From Bolinopsis microptera (Eukaryota > Ctenophora > Tentaculata > Lobata > Bolinopsidae), in contig NC_087077.1 of the NCBI RefSeq assembly GCF_026151205.1, positions 6,782,483 through 6,846,482 on the forward strand: 64,000 nt of DNA, given 5' to 3'. The first letter of the stretch is position 1; each line of letters starts with the position of its first letter. Positions 48,486 through 57,090 of the stretch are shown one piece after another. Below the pieces are notes generated by a model, which worked only from the letters and a program-made list of their open reading frames with translations, was not told the DNA's origin and did no database searches. The position numbers and the translations under genes are program-made.

Positions 48486-51400
48486 GCAGCAACAGCAACA
48501 ACAACAACAACAGCACCAACAACAACAGCAACAGCAACAACAAGGCTCCCCTCCGACTCCACTCCCTCAAAACCAGGTAAAGTATAAAAGTATGGTAATT
48601 GGATATTAATTTATAGATAAGCTGATCAATGCCCAACTAATTCTATGCGTACTGGGGCAAATGACGGGATATAAAAACACATGACAATTGACAGTGGTAC
48701 GTATGTGTTAAACACAAAACATGAGTGTTTCACCTTCACTTGAATCTAATAACTCATTTGATTGCAATCGTTTAAAATGTGTAAAATAATAAAATCCCAC
48801 AGTCAAGGTACTCGATATCGACTCCTAAACGTCCAGTCCTTCAAGAGTCACCCTGGATGGATAAGCCACCCTACATGGATAATATGCAGGGTTACAGTCC
48901 CTATCCTCCCCGAGCATACGACCAACGATCTCCTGTAAGTCTTACTTACTAACTGATTTTATTAATTAATGGATACTGCCACACACCACAAGTCATTACA
49001 TTAACTGCTAGGTGGTGGTAAATGGTCACAGCAGACTCTCAGAATACCATATCAAATCACAGAATATCAACAACAAGATACAAGGGCAGGTCTCTCCCGA
49101 ACGTTGGGATGGCCTGAGGTGCTTATCTCCTTTTCAGTAACCCTAAGCCACTCTGCCGAGGCACTATACTAGCTGTAGGGGGGTTAGTTTGTTAGGTAGG
49201 GGGGTACGCAGAATATCACTTACAATAAAAGTCAAACACCTCAAACCACGACGAAATTTGCTCCGTACACTGACAAATCGTCCTACCTACTAGATCAAAT
49301 ATCGATTTAAAATGATAAGGAACAGTCATAAATATCCCTACCCTTCTGATTGTATTATCAAATTATCAATATAAAGTTAATAACTGTTGGAATCGATTCG
49401 ATATAACTTACTGTTTTTCCATAATAAGTAGATACTGTTCACCGTATGTTACCTGTAATTTATACAAAAACTAAACTTTACGTTACATTCGATGAAGGAA
49501 TGCGCTAACTGTTTTTATTACTATCCATACCCTTACCAAGTACCCACGAGCATAATATGCTCCAACCACTAATACTGCACAGACATCCCTCCAGTTTAAC
49601 AAGCTCATCAGCTCACATCCCATCTTTATTGATATTCCCTTGGTGGCGCTGTGTCTCTTCTGTGCCAAACACAAGGCTAGTTTCGTTAATGTACCAACTA
49701 TGAGGATATCATTTCAGATGAAGCCTACTCGAGGTTACCCGGTGGACTACGAGAACATCAACATGTCGAGTCTGCTAGAGGGATTGGAGGAGATAATTGG
49801 GACACATGACGGGTCATGTGATAGTGGGATCCAAGCTAGTCCTCAGGTCCAGGCTTCATACTTCCAGGGCAACTACAACAAGCAGCAACCCAGAGCTCGT
49901 GAGTCAGGAGTGTTGTGTTATTTTCTCCTTGACAGTCCCATTGGCATTACATTATTTAGCCGATTATATTATCTGAATCATTCCTTTGTTTTGAATTTTG
50001 CACAGATTTATTTTTCCTTATATACCCTATTTTGTTATCAGCTTACTGGCAGTCTGAGACAGACAAAACTGGAGCAAGGCCTCACAACCCGGTTCCTCCA
50101 CCAAACCATAACTTCAACAACAGTGCTGGTGAACAGTCTTACTACAACTCATCAGAGGACAATTCTAATAATTTCCCCAGTCTGAATGGTGAGTAACCTA
50201 TTTAAAGCTATTTAGAACTACTTCAGGTAGCGGAATGAAGAGAATTGTTGCCTCCCAAATGTTCGGGTAGTATTTGCCTGAAATTATGGTCTGTTTAACG
50301 GCGCTCCACCTCAACTAATAGTTTAAAACTAACAGATTACAGTGGTCTGATGAACTCCACCTCGTTCATGGAAACGTCTGATTTCCTCTCCAACTCTCTG
50401 CTCCGTAAAGGATCTCAATGGAGTGACCCTGATGACAGTCTGTCCGTGTCCGGTTCTTTCACTATCGAGAACTCCAACCTCAGACGGGTAATTAGTTAAT
50501 TAATTTAATTAGTTAATTAACTTTTTCATTCACGAAATGGATATATTTCGCAACTTATATGCACTGAGAGCGATGGTCACGTGATCTTCAAGAGCTTCTT
50601 AAGAAAACAGTTTCGCTTTGATAGACTTAGGAGACACTATGTTCCAGGAGCTGCAGTCTGATTTGCCTAGCTCTGGTAAAAGCTATTACAACCAAGTTCA
50701 CGGAGGACAGAACCAAGTTCAAGGAGGACAAAACCAAGTTCAGGGAGGACAGAACCCTTTGAACAATCAATCCCACACCGGAAACTATAATGGAGCCTCA
50801 GAGGGTAATTTCAATTATAGCTGCCTTTCTCTTTTATTAGCCTCCAGTTAACAGTTAACAGTTTGAACACTTGAGACGGTTTAGACCGGATGGATAATAC
50901 ATAATAGAGGCATTTATCTTCAATCAACTTCTATAAAATGAATATTAATTAGACCCCACTGAGGCCAGTGTCTGGTTTGATCAGTAGCGTGGTTCTGTAC
51001 TAGCGTGGTTCAGTAGCGTTGTTCTGTAATTCAAACTACCATATCTCTTAGTTGCAGGAACTCCAGGGCTGACTACAGGAAACATGGTGGAGTGGAATAC
51101 TACTATTCCACTCTATGTGGGACAGAAGATTGAAACCATCAAACCACAACTGGAACAAATGACCCGTAAGTCAATTAATTAATTAAATTTAATTGATCTG
51201 CAGTTTTTTTCCTCATCCAAGTTTAGTATTTCAAAGTTAAAGACGTATAACATTATGTTTTGGACTTAAGAATGAACTTTTGGACTTGAGAATGAACAAC
51301 ACTTTCTCTCCTGTTATAGAAACGAGGATTGACCTACGACAGAGCCCTCAGAATGAACAGTTCGTTAACTTGAAGTCTGCTGGAACTCCTGATGGTATAC

Positions 51401-51710
51401 AGGTACACAATGTTTTTTATTATCATTCAATTTTGTCCCACAATTGTCCCAATTTGGTGATTTTCGATTTTACAGATCTTTCACCGGGATTCTGACTTTC
51501 GATACTTCAGTCGTGTCTTTACGTAACAAACTATGAAGTAAAACCCAGATTTACCTCATCTTACCCCCATTTACTGTATTTCTTCTTTTCTCCAAACTAT
51601 ACGGCAAATTGGAGTCATACTGTATTCGCTCCAGTCTAACCTATCTCATTTCTAAGACCCTGCAGTATAAAATCAACATGGCGTGCAAGAAGGCCCTCAA
51701 CGTCATGTGA
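26218..51710 (+). CDS. IGF2BP: IGF2BP/IMP-like RNA-binding protein, RRM1-RRM2-KH1-KH2-IDR-KH3/4-like
   Basis: Predicted exons: 26218-26307, 26927-27005, 27259-27380, 29134-29289, 29477-29550, 30078-30122, 30405-30563, 30697-30832, 35437-35558, 35779-35935, 36600-36695, 46615-46758, 47051-47233, 47379-47438, 47696-47803, 48400-48576, 48803-48934, 49718-49898, 50042-50188, 50336-50494, then 50625-50804, 51058-51165, 51320-51402 and 51666-51710. Phases agree throughout and give about 980 aa. RRM1 is at residues 1-75, RRM2 at 83-160, KH1 at 209-285 with an intact GKEG loop, and KH2 at 295-365 with GDRY replacing GXXG. Residues 381-830 are Q/N/P/S-rich with poly-Q. KH-like segments are at about 828-870 and 915-980. 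IMP proteins bind mRNA in the cytoplasm and control its localisation, stability and translation. Family membership is well supported by RRM2 and KH1/KH2. The join across 36696-46614 and the C-terminal KH assignment are inferences. Alternative ends exist at 30992 and 51526. Confidence 0.65.
26312..26740 (-). repeat. tRNA-derived SINE, copy 2, in intron 1 of the IMP-like gene
   Basis: The reverse strand reads an A box-like TAGCGTAGTTGG and a B box AGTTCGAATCC, then the same body as the copy at 35-367. It ends in an ATAAG simple repeat (plus strand TTATC repeats at 26316-26332) that forms the SINE tail. It begins only a few bases after the exon 1 donor at 26307. The tail repeat next to the donor suggests the 3' end of the insertion. 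Confidence 0.8.
29134..29550 (+). CDS. IGF2BP: IMP-like exons 4-5: remainder of RRM2
   Basis: Exon 29134-29289 (acceptor CTCTCAG, donor GAA/GTAAGT) encodes KLKIMLGSVGNLQKAELMDD and then GIVTYDLKEDAQNAIERF, the middle of an RRM. Exon 29477-29550 closes it with NTRLQIICPEPGP, the counterpart of the last strand of IMP RRM2. The long open frame that begins upstream at 28900 is read-through of the intron, not extra coding sequence. Confidence 0.8.
29660..29985. mobile_element. 326 bp MITE with GGGGGGTACC ends and 8 bp duplication
   Basis: Inverted ends GGGGGGTACCAATGGCATAA and complement are flanked by a perfect 8 bp duplication ATCTCACC (29652-29659 and 29986-29993). The interior holds an internal duplication of TGGAGAATTGGCCAATAAAA and many ATGGCATAAATGG words. 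The 8 bp duplication points to a hAT-type transposase acting in trans. It sits in the intron between exons 5 and 6 of the IMP-like gene. Confidence 0.8.
30405..30832 (+). CDS. IGF2BP: IMP-like exons 7-8: KH1 domain
   Basis: Exon 30405-30563 encodes FPVRLVVPSNMIGAIIGKEG, the KH core with a canonical GKEG loop. It joins 30697-30832 in phase 2 to give RVDIHRKDNAHSLKKEITVF. The VDIHRK(D/E)NA segment is a signature of IMP KH1. The helix NQAIAMILQIMQDE closes the domain. This is the strongest identification in the window. Confidence 0.9.
30908..30992 (+). CDS. possible alternative terminal exon with poly(A) signal
   Basis: After exon 8 of the IMP-like gene an acceptor (TGAACAG, 30907) opens a frame reading VDQDSGENGTDSFIDSKAGD to a TAA at 30990-30992. 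AATAAA at 31069-31074 follows. The frame needs a phase 2 donor, whereas exon 8 ends in phase 0; the phase 0 reading instead stops at 31000. If used, it would make a short RRM1-RRM2-KH1 isoform. The phase conflict keeps confidence low. Confidence 0.3.
31069..31074 (+). terminator. AATAAA polyadenylation signal
   Basis: A canonical AATAAA lies 77 bases after the candidate stop codon at 30992. It would end a short IMP-like transcript. The hexamer is common by chance in AT-rich DNA. Confidence 0.3.
31355..32642 (-). CDS. sushi (CCP)-domain protein, partial, nested in an intron
   Basis: Three - strand exons join in phase 1: 32525-32642, 31707-31889 and 31390-31581. Each carries sushi hallmarks. 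The first has VEVDCIPGYSLSGSTVITC and W..SETPGC. The second is a complete repeat (C TELPTVVSD, VEVNCKPGHTLAGDNKITC, RPTC). The third is complete (DHCTGM, VECDPQYLL, ITCEKG, RPKC) but lacks the usual Trp before the last Cys. Phase 1-1 exons, one domain each, are typical of sushi genes and of secreted or surface proteins. The first exon holds only the second half of a domain, so an upstream exon is missing; without further splicing the frame stops at 31355. No signal peptide was found. It lies in the IMP-like intron 30833-35436. Confidence 0.7.
32880..33083 (-). CDS. weak candidate exon, unassigned
   Basis: A - strand frame more GC-rich than its surroundings reads ARDLQHFRATNTVPETYTTA and IRSTEILTQTV, ending near a GAAG/GTATTA donor. 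An acceptor GTGCAG precedes it. It might be an upstream exon of the sushi gene or of the gene starting near 35756, but the phase could not be matched to either and no domain is recognised. Confidence 0.2.
33398..33783. mobile_element. 386 bp MITE with poly-G/poly-C termini
   Basis: The element starts with a run of 16 G and CCAATGACTAC and ends with the complement GTAGTCATTGG and a C run. An 8 bp duplication ACTCCTCC flanks it (33390-33397 and 33784-33791). The interior repeats AGTCCCCATTAGTCCCCAAA several times. The end structure resembles the MITE at 29660-29985 (G run, then CCAATG), so the two may share a transposase family. Confidence 0.8.
34172..35756 (-). CDS. unrecognised gene, possible type II membrane protein, at least three exons
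   Basis: Two - strand exons, 34824-35043 (acceptor ATTCAG, donor CAAG/GTATAA) and 34172-34390 (acceptor TTTTAG, donor CAAG/GTGACC), join in phase 1 without stops. They read RHHIPHIIHDADTYCNHIH, HKLARGSPWGPKYMPPERL, GYVLWANYFPYPESSPRLC and REQWHGQIYFDYKLMLAFL. The aromatic and His content looks like a folded, possibly enzymatic, luminal domain, but no family was recognised. A candidate first exon starts with ATG at 35756: MGRKLSVEDLVRRHQEYCLK followed by a hydrophobic stretch at residues 23-37, as in type II membrane proteins. Its donor is uncertain and it lies inside an IMP-like intron, so it may be spurious. Downstream exons were not found. Confidence 0.45.
35437..35935 (+). CDS. IGF2BP: IMP-like exons 9-10: KH2 with altered GXXG loop
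   Basis: Exon 35437-35558 (acceptor CTTCAG, donor GA/GTTAGT) encodes AVLELLVHHNLLIKMFGDRY and the helix LMQLMERTMTE. Exon 35779-35935 continues ITITQSDELG and RHVNIMGTPENCCAAQLEI. Aligned with IMP KH2, the hallmark GKEG becomes GDRY, while ENCC-A-Q-EI in the last helix is conserved. Loss of GXXG normally removes nucleic-acid binding by a KH fold while leaving its structure. The 35940-36599 interval is intron. Confidence 0.8.
36891..38694 (-). CDS. class A (rhodopsin-family) GPCR, complete, five exons
   Basis: Exons on the - strand: 38608-38694, 38230-38326, 37969-38095, 37706-37858 and 36891-37542, all GT-AG, joining to 371 aa. A TM1 acceptor 12 bases upstream would add four residues. Visible marks: a short N-terminus with Cys, GN in TM1 (Asn49), AATDLMMG in TM2 (Asp79), Cys102 at the top of TM3, SRC (136-138) in place of DRY, FFISYAPF in TM6 in place of CWxP, and NPMVY (328-332) ending TM7. 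A cytoplasmic tail of about 40 residues follows. Receptors of this class couple extracellular ligands to G proteins; the ligand cannot be told. The ERC-like TM3 end recalls prostanoid receptors, but TM7 is NPxxY, so it is left as orphan. It is nested antisense in the predicted IMP-like intron 36696-46614. Confidence 0.85.
39110..40695. mobile_element. 1586 bp DNA element with GGCAATTCCAC ends
   Basis: The ends GGCAATTCCAC (39110) and GTGGAATTGCC (40695) are inverted and flanked by a 6 bp duplication CTGGGG (39104-39109 and 40696-40701). The duplication splits an otherwise continuous satellite unit, confirming insertion. The interior carries about six copies of (G)TGACGGACGCGAC or close variants near 39121, 39290, 39465, 39475, 40183 and 40350, and no coding frame. 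No superfamily was assigned with confidence. Confidence 0.75.
40903..40956. repeat. interstitial telomere-like (TTAGGG)n array
   Basis: About nine near-perfect GGGTTA units, one changed to GGGCTA, lie inside the GACAATTGACC repeat block. The TTAGGG unit is the common animal telomere repeat. Unique sequence and a gene continue on both sides, so this is an interstitial array, probably carried with the repeat. Confidence 0.85.
41011..46614. other. intron or intergenic DNA, no supported gene
   Basis: Nothing protein-like was supported on either strand. Small features: a four-copy 11-mer ACTCTTTGAGT at 42200-42240; a 35 bp palindrome at 42461-42495 (arms CAATTCCAGGATACTAA); two CACGTG motifs (44592-44597, 44614-44619) with an inverted CCAAT at 44598-44602; and a 27 bp duplication around AACAGTTCAATAAATTGTGG at 46150-46204. 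The frames at 44685-44996 on both strands lie in a GC-richer patch but show no domain. Confidence 0.5.
42461..42495. repeat. 35 bp palindrome
   Basis: CAATTCCAGGATACTAA is followed almost at once by its complement, making a hairpin with essentially no loop. It may be a replication or slippage product. No function is assigned. Confidence 0.7.
46615..48934 (+). CDS. IGF2BP: IMP-like exons 12-17: Q/N/P-rich disordered region
   Basis: Six exons, all phase 0 at both ends: 46615-46758, 47051-47233, 47379-47438, 47696-47803, 48400-48576, 48803-48934. They encode reiterated SMNN units, a QS-rich stretch, KEQRELLEKLLEMTLMKK (one LxxLL-type motif), RLLSDIRGKN, a poly-Q tract of about 30 residues (CAA/CAG mixed, 48450-48542) and a Pro/Tyr/Asp stretch (PWMDKPPYMDNM). 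The mixed codons suggest a selected, not recently expanded, poly-Q. Assignment to the IMP-like gene rests on phase and on the KH-like C-terminus; by itself this block could be an unrelated Q-rich protein. Confidence 0.6.
49718..51710 (+). CDS. IGF2BP: IMP-like exons 18-24: linker and degenerate KH3/KH4-like segments
   Basis: Exons 49718-49898, 50042-50188 and 50336-50494 give a Ser/Asn-rich linker that ends FTIENSNLRRVI. Splicing to 50625 adds NLGDTMFQELQSDL, resembling IMP KH (RVIGKGGKTVNELQ) with GKGG replaced by NLGD. Three GGQNQVQ-type repeats follow. Exons 51058-51165, 51320-51402 and 51666-51710 give IPLYVGQKIETIKPQLEQ, TRIDLRQ, FVNLKSAGTPDGIQ and ACKKALNVM, with strands and the closing helix of a KH domain but no GXXG. 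An alternative last exon 51476-51526 is also open. The donor at 50494 (GTTAAT) is weak; GTAATT at 50488 would break the frame. Confidence 0.6.
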
Positions 51711-54305
51711 TGAGTGTAACGACGGGGGAGATACTACATTGTCACCTTGACAACACCTTGTGTCACCTTGACAACCATCATAGGATGTCACTTCCTCTAC
51801 GAGTGTTTTCGCAGCGCTCAATTTGTATTCTTTCTACTTCAAATACTTTTAATCACAGCAATTTCGCATTTTATCTATTTATTAGCTGTTCGTAATAGTT
51901 TGTTAATTTGATGAACATAAATTTGATAAATTTAATAATTAATTCGCCCTCCCATGCCCAATCATACGCATGCATACATCCTGCACGTACAATGTACTTG
52001 TGTTAAGGCTCGATTATTTATATATCTTGGATTATTTGATTAAGTTTTGATATTTTCCCTGGCTGAGTTTGTTTTTGAATGCCCGAATTTCTCAAGGATT
52101 TTTGAGGTTTATTGGGGCCCAGGCCATGTTGGATTGACTTGAGTTATTCGCACAGGGCCAAGAAGGATATATGTTTAATCCGTGATCATTGTATTTGGGG
52201 TTTAATTCCCTCACATGACCGTATCTATTACAAATACACTATTAGAGTATAGTTATAGCCCTTTTTTTTCTTTTTTCTGTTGACGAGATTATTATTGAAC
52301 GGTTGTACTTGAATTTGTGTGTGTCACGTGCGATTTCCTAGCATGCGTTTATAAGTTAATCATAACATTTTCTTATTGAAATTTGCACGTGACTCACCTC
52401 ATGCTCAATATCATTTGTTCGATACTGAGAGTAGATTCTTGATCAGTCTTCTTTTTTTTCTGAATTTAGCATTGATTGAAGCTGAGTCGTACCTTACATT
52501 TACGTCGCACAATTGGTAAATTTGATCTACACATTGCACCCGAAAATTTTCCAGATCGTAGTTGAAATGTTGTTTAGCGTTTCGTGGAATCTTTGAGGTC
52601 AGGCCTCATTGACACTTTTTCAATTATAAGAGTTCCCAATATGTTGACAAATTTTGATAACTTTTGAAAATTGCGAACTTACGATCTTGGAAAGTTCTTC
52701 GGTGTAAACTGTAAAAACTGCAATGACTAATTATTGACTTAATTGGTAGAAGTAATGCCGTTAGACTAAATTAAGCCGAGGTCTTTAGACCTATATTTTG
52801 TTGTTAAAAGATAGATTTAACTGATATCCCGCCTGGTTTAGCTAGAGATTCATATATTTGATAGTTCGTCCGCCAATCTGCTCCGGTGAAAATGCTTCAT
52901 TACTAAATCCTCATACTAGTTTATCTCGTTTAAAACATGGACCTTTAAAATTAAGTTTCTCAGATCTGAAGTTGATCTCTTGGTTAAGTAGTATTTGTCA
53001 CCGAGCAGTTGATGCGACGAACAGAAAATTACAACATTTCCTGGTTTCAAGCTGTAATAATTGTCTATAGTGTAAAACTCTGTCGGTCCTTTTTTAGTTT
53101 GGGCTAACAAAACTTAAGATGGTCCTTATTTCGCTGACATTAGGGCCGTCTACAAAGTAAAGGGACCGATAAGTTTTTTGCATGAAAAGAATGGACATAA
53201 CATCTGTTACTACATTAACATAACATTATACTGCTTTATTTTAAAAGTTTTTGAGTGCGTGTGAAATCACTGTACACAGTACTTACTAATTCTTTATTCA
53301 CTTCTAGTATTTACGTATTCCGATGGTAGATGTTGGAATTTGGATATTGCATTTTACAAATGATGTCAGTGGAGATGCAGTTATAAAATTGTGGTCAAGA
53401 TTTCTTGAATACCACGCTTAGTTTCTATGATTGTTTAACTTCAATTTTGAGCCTTAACGGCAGTATTTATCTATATTTAATATGAATTCGAACTTTCGTA
53501 TTTCAAATATACGCATGAATTTATTTGCATACAACTATTTATAGCTTTTTAATTAAATCATTTCGCCCCTTTTAATATTGCATTCGTACGAGAATTTTCA
53601 AATAACTTTGTTAATTGAGATTATGGCAATTTTCATTAGTTCATTTATTTAATCGCATAAATCATAACGTAATGCTGTTGTTTGTAACACGAAGATAGTG
53701 ATAGTTTTACCTTCTAGTTATAATACTGTGAAGAATTTTAGCTGATTTCTATTTATGTTTTCACGTCTGACGTCTGGTTTTAAATTAAGCTAAATAATAG
53801 AAATTTTTGTCCAAATTTGTGCACAGCCAGGTTTTCACGATTTAAAGGAATATTTTGTATTCTCCTACTTTACTCTTATATTTTATAATTTTTATCGGGT
53901 TTTCTATCATAATCAATACAATAACATCAATATACTATCTGTTATTTTTGAATGTGCAATGTTGTTTGGTTTGTTGTTTTCCAGTTTTTCTCCCAAGAGA
54001 ACTTCTGGTTTTTTGCCGTATTTATATCTTAAAATGTAATTCTTATTTATCAATATTATTAATACAAGTTGATATTTAAGTATAATCGATACAATTTTCA
54101 CGGCTGATTCTATGTAGCCATTATATTTATCAATGTCATGTTTATCAAAATTCTGTAATCAGCTGTTTTCTTTGTTTAATTTCGGGATATAATATGCTTA
54201 AATATGTTAACTTGTCAATGTGGAGGCTTTTGGCGTGAGGACAAAGTAAAAGCCGCCAATTTGCCGTTGAGTTCAGCCAAACAAGTTACGCCAAACAAAT
54301 ATATT
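51711..54305. other. 3' flank of the IMP-like gene, AT-rich, no gene seen
   Basis: This starts after the predicted stop at 51710. The first part should contain the 3' UTR. No clear AATAAA was fixed near the stop. Open frames (52858-53070, 53855-54079 and their antisense partners) are AT-driven and show no motif. Confidence 0.45.
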
Positions 54306-54309
54306 TTAA

Positions 54310-56537
54310 GGACACGTTTTTTTTTAAGTGTGGTGAGTTGCTGATTTCACCTTTTTCAAAGTAGAGTGCACAAAATGAGGAAAAAGTCGCAGTGCTTTTT
54401 AAAGTGCAACCATAAATTTGCTCATAAGATGAAGTGAAAATATTCAGTAGTTGTGATTTGAAAAAACGAAGTGCCAGGCTCAAGCAGAATATGACTTATG
54501 AGCAATTAAACTGAGTGCCAAAAATCAGCAAACCATTTTAACCTCCAATTGACTAATTCCATAGATTTCGCCATATTTTACTCAAATATTGTTCACATTA
54601 CACTAGTAGATTGGAGTGAGTAACTGTTTTCAGCATTTTAGTCATTATTAGCAATTCCAGTAAGTGACAGAAGTCAGTAAAAAGTCTTTTTTATATCTGA
54701 ATACGACTGCTCTATTGATGGTTCTTGTCAAAATATTAAAAAGATCAAGGCATAACTGTGTTTTTTTCTGGATAAGACAATGATTGGTTGTGTCTTTAAA
54801 CTAATTCCTACATGTTTATGTGCCAGCCATCAGCAAAAAGTCACTCATGTATCAGCTTGAAATTTAATTTTTTCTAATTGATGAAATAAGTATCGAAATT
54901 TCAGTTCTCTTGTTCAGTCACCATATTGACTTTTAGATTGAAGGTGCCATTAATCAGTTAAAAGAAGGCTTGAACTCTTTACTGCTTACACTCAATTATG
55001 TCCCGAGTGCCCAAATTCAGCATATCAGTCATATAGATAAATGATGTAAAAAGACAAAAATTGTCTATTTCTTGATCCATGGGTGTACTAGTGTTAGTTT
55101 AAGCATCTATTTCGAAAAGTAATGTGTTCATAAAGGGGTCAAAAACAGATAATAATATGAGAGTGCCACTAATCAGCTGTAGTGACTGCTGCAGCCAACG
55201 TGGGAATTACCAATTATTATAAGTCAATATCAGCATTATTAATCATCTCAAACCACCGAATTGTTTATGTTGCAGATACAAATCTTAGTTTAGTTACATC
55301 CTGAAAATTTGAACAGCATATGTGTCCTGAAAATCAGTAAAAAGTGACTTATTTGACAGAAATAGTCATTCTTACTGCTAAATGGCACTCTTTTTAGTTC
55401 AGAATATTGTTTGAGGGAGCGGTGTGCCTTTTTTCGTTTAATGTGGCACAATTTTGTTGCACTGTGTGCCATTAATCAGCTTAAAATGACTTCTTTTTCT
55501 AGGCATATACCAATGGTAAATCACATAAAATTTTTGCTTTGTAAGCAGTGTTGTGATAACCTGCTATAACTAACTTAAAACTGGCACAATGAACTTCAAA
55601 CATCAATAGTATGTACAAAATTTCCATGATGAACATAATATTGTTGTCAGAAATCTACTTTATCGTGCCAATAATCAGCAAAAAGTCATTTCTATGAAGA
55701 TTACAAGCTAAAAATATTATTTATAAAATGACTTTTTGCTGAATTAGAACACACAATATCGTAAAATTTTGTGAAGAATCATCTTGATGAACCTGCCTAT
55801 GCTGTTAGACAACAATTGTATAGTGCCAATATTCAGCAAAGAGTCATTTCTTTTAAATTTTTAATCGTGATGAATTTGACCTAAAAATGACTTTTTACTG
55901 AAAACTGACACACTTTTAATTTGATTTTCGAACAGAATGCTGTTGAGCAGACTTAATCTCGACAGTATGATTGAAAAACGTTATAATTTGTTGCTGTCTA
56001 GCTACTACAATGTAAAAAAATCAATTGTAATTTTGTGAGTGAATTTTTACTGAATACAGGCACACAATATGTTTTTCCTAGGTTACATTATTTCAGACCA
56101 ACGTTTATTGAAAGTTGTTACAGTTCATTCACAAGCTGATCAAAAGTATGGGCCTTGTACAACCCCTTCGACCAAACTAGAAATTTTTCCAAACAAATGA
56201 CTTTTTGCTTATTTTGAGCACAGTTCAAGTATTCCTACCAAAATCCAAATATTCTTTGAATAATTCTGAGACATAATCTGAATTTTGAACAGAAAAGTCG
56301 CAAAATTCAGTTTTTTATGGGCGTTTTCAACATTATAGTCCAAAATGCTGAAAACTGGCACTGCCTTGGTACTATATTATGACATATTAACTAAGTAATG
56401 GATTTTCCTTACAGGGGCAGTTAAGATTGAAGGCATATCTGTGCAACACTTTCTAGTCACTAGTCATTTCACTTACACTGTCAAAAGTGTCATGGCACTC
56501 AAAGTCATTTTCACCACACTTAAAAAAAAACGTGTCC
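54310..56537. mobile_element. 2.2 kb inverted-repeat DNA element flanked by TTAA
   Basis: The ends GGACACGTTTTTTTTTAAGT (54310) and complement (ending 56537) pair over about 27 bp. TTAA lies immediately outside both (54306-54309 and 56538-56541). TTAA duplication is the hallmark of piggyBac-type insertion. The interior has no transposase frame but many degenerate copies of GTGCCA-(A/T)TAATCAGC-AAAAAGTCAT on either strand, for example near 54515, 54950, 55165, 55465, 55665 and 55825. This suggests a non-autonomous element built of subrepeats. Confidence 0.75.
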
Positions 56538-57090
56538 TTAAGTTTAACTCAACAATGAGTTGAAGAGGTAGTTTGCAAATGTTCAACAAAAAAGTTTTGT
56601 GAAACTGTAAAACATCTTATCTGAAGTTGAACAGCTGGACAAAGAAATCATTTCCACTAAATCTAAAATCACTCCAAGAATTTTGAACATTTTTACGAAG
56701 GGCCCTGAGGATATGAAATTGAAAATAGTTTAATTATAATCCCATGACACATAAATAATTATAATAGGATTAAAACGCTTCCCTGAGAAATAATCTGCAA
56801 ACAAATTTGTTGGTCACTTGTCAGGCTAGTTAAACATGAAAATGATTGTTTATGTAATGTAGAAGATTCTGAATGAACTATCAAAATCTCACTATCAGAT
56901 CTAATTATGTGCTAACTGCTGCTCATTCATATCGAATTATCTTAACATCATCTTTAAGTTTATTTAACAAATCACCCAGTAACTCATGCTCTAAAAGTGT
57001 TTCTCTTCTTGGTGTAAACAATATAACGGAACAATAAACTCTAGCTCTGGACATCAGAAGTTGAAGGGGCGCTTTATCCTGGAGGTTAGG

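Noticed and set aside
48371-48636. Leu-rich and Val-rich frames on the - strand
   Set aside because: These are antisense shadows of the poly-Q CAA/CAG tract in the coding exon 48400-48576.
51476-51526. last exon IFHRDSDFRYFSRVFT of the IMP-like gene
   Set aside because: The frame is open and has an acceptor, but the exon at 51666-51710 (ACKKALNVM) better completes a KH domain; it is kept only as an alternative.
46615-51526. p160-type nuclear receptor coactivator, because of the LxxLL-like LLEKLL and Q-rich tail
   Set aside because: There is no bHLH-PAS region upstream, and the C-terminal segments align better with KH domains of the IMP family.
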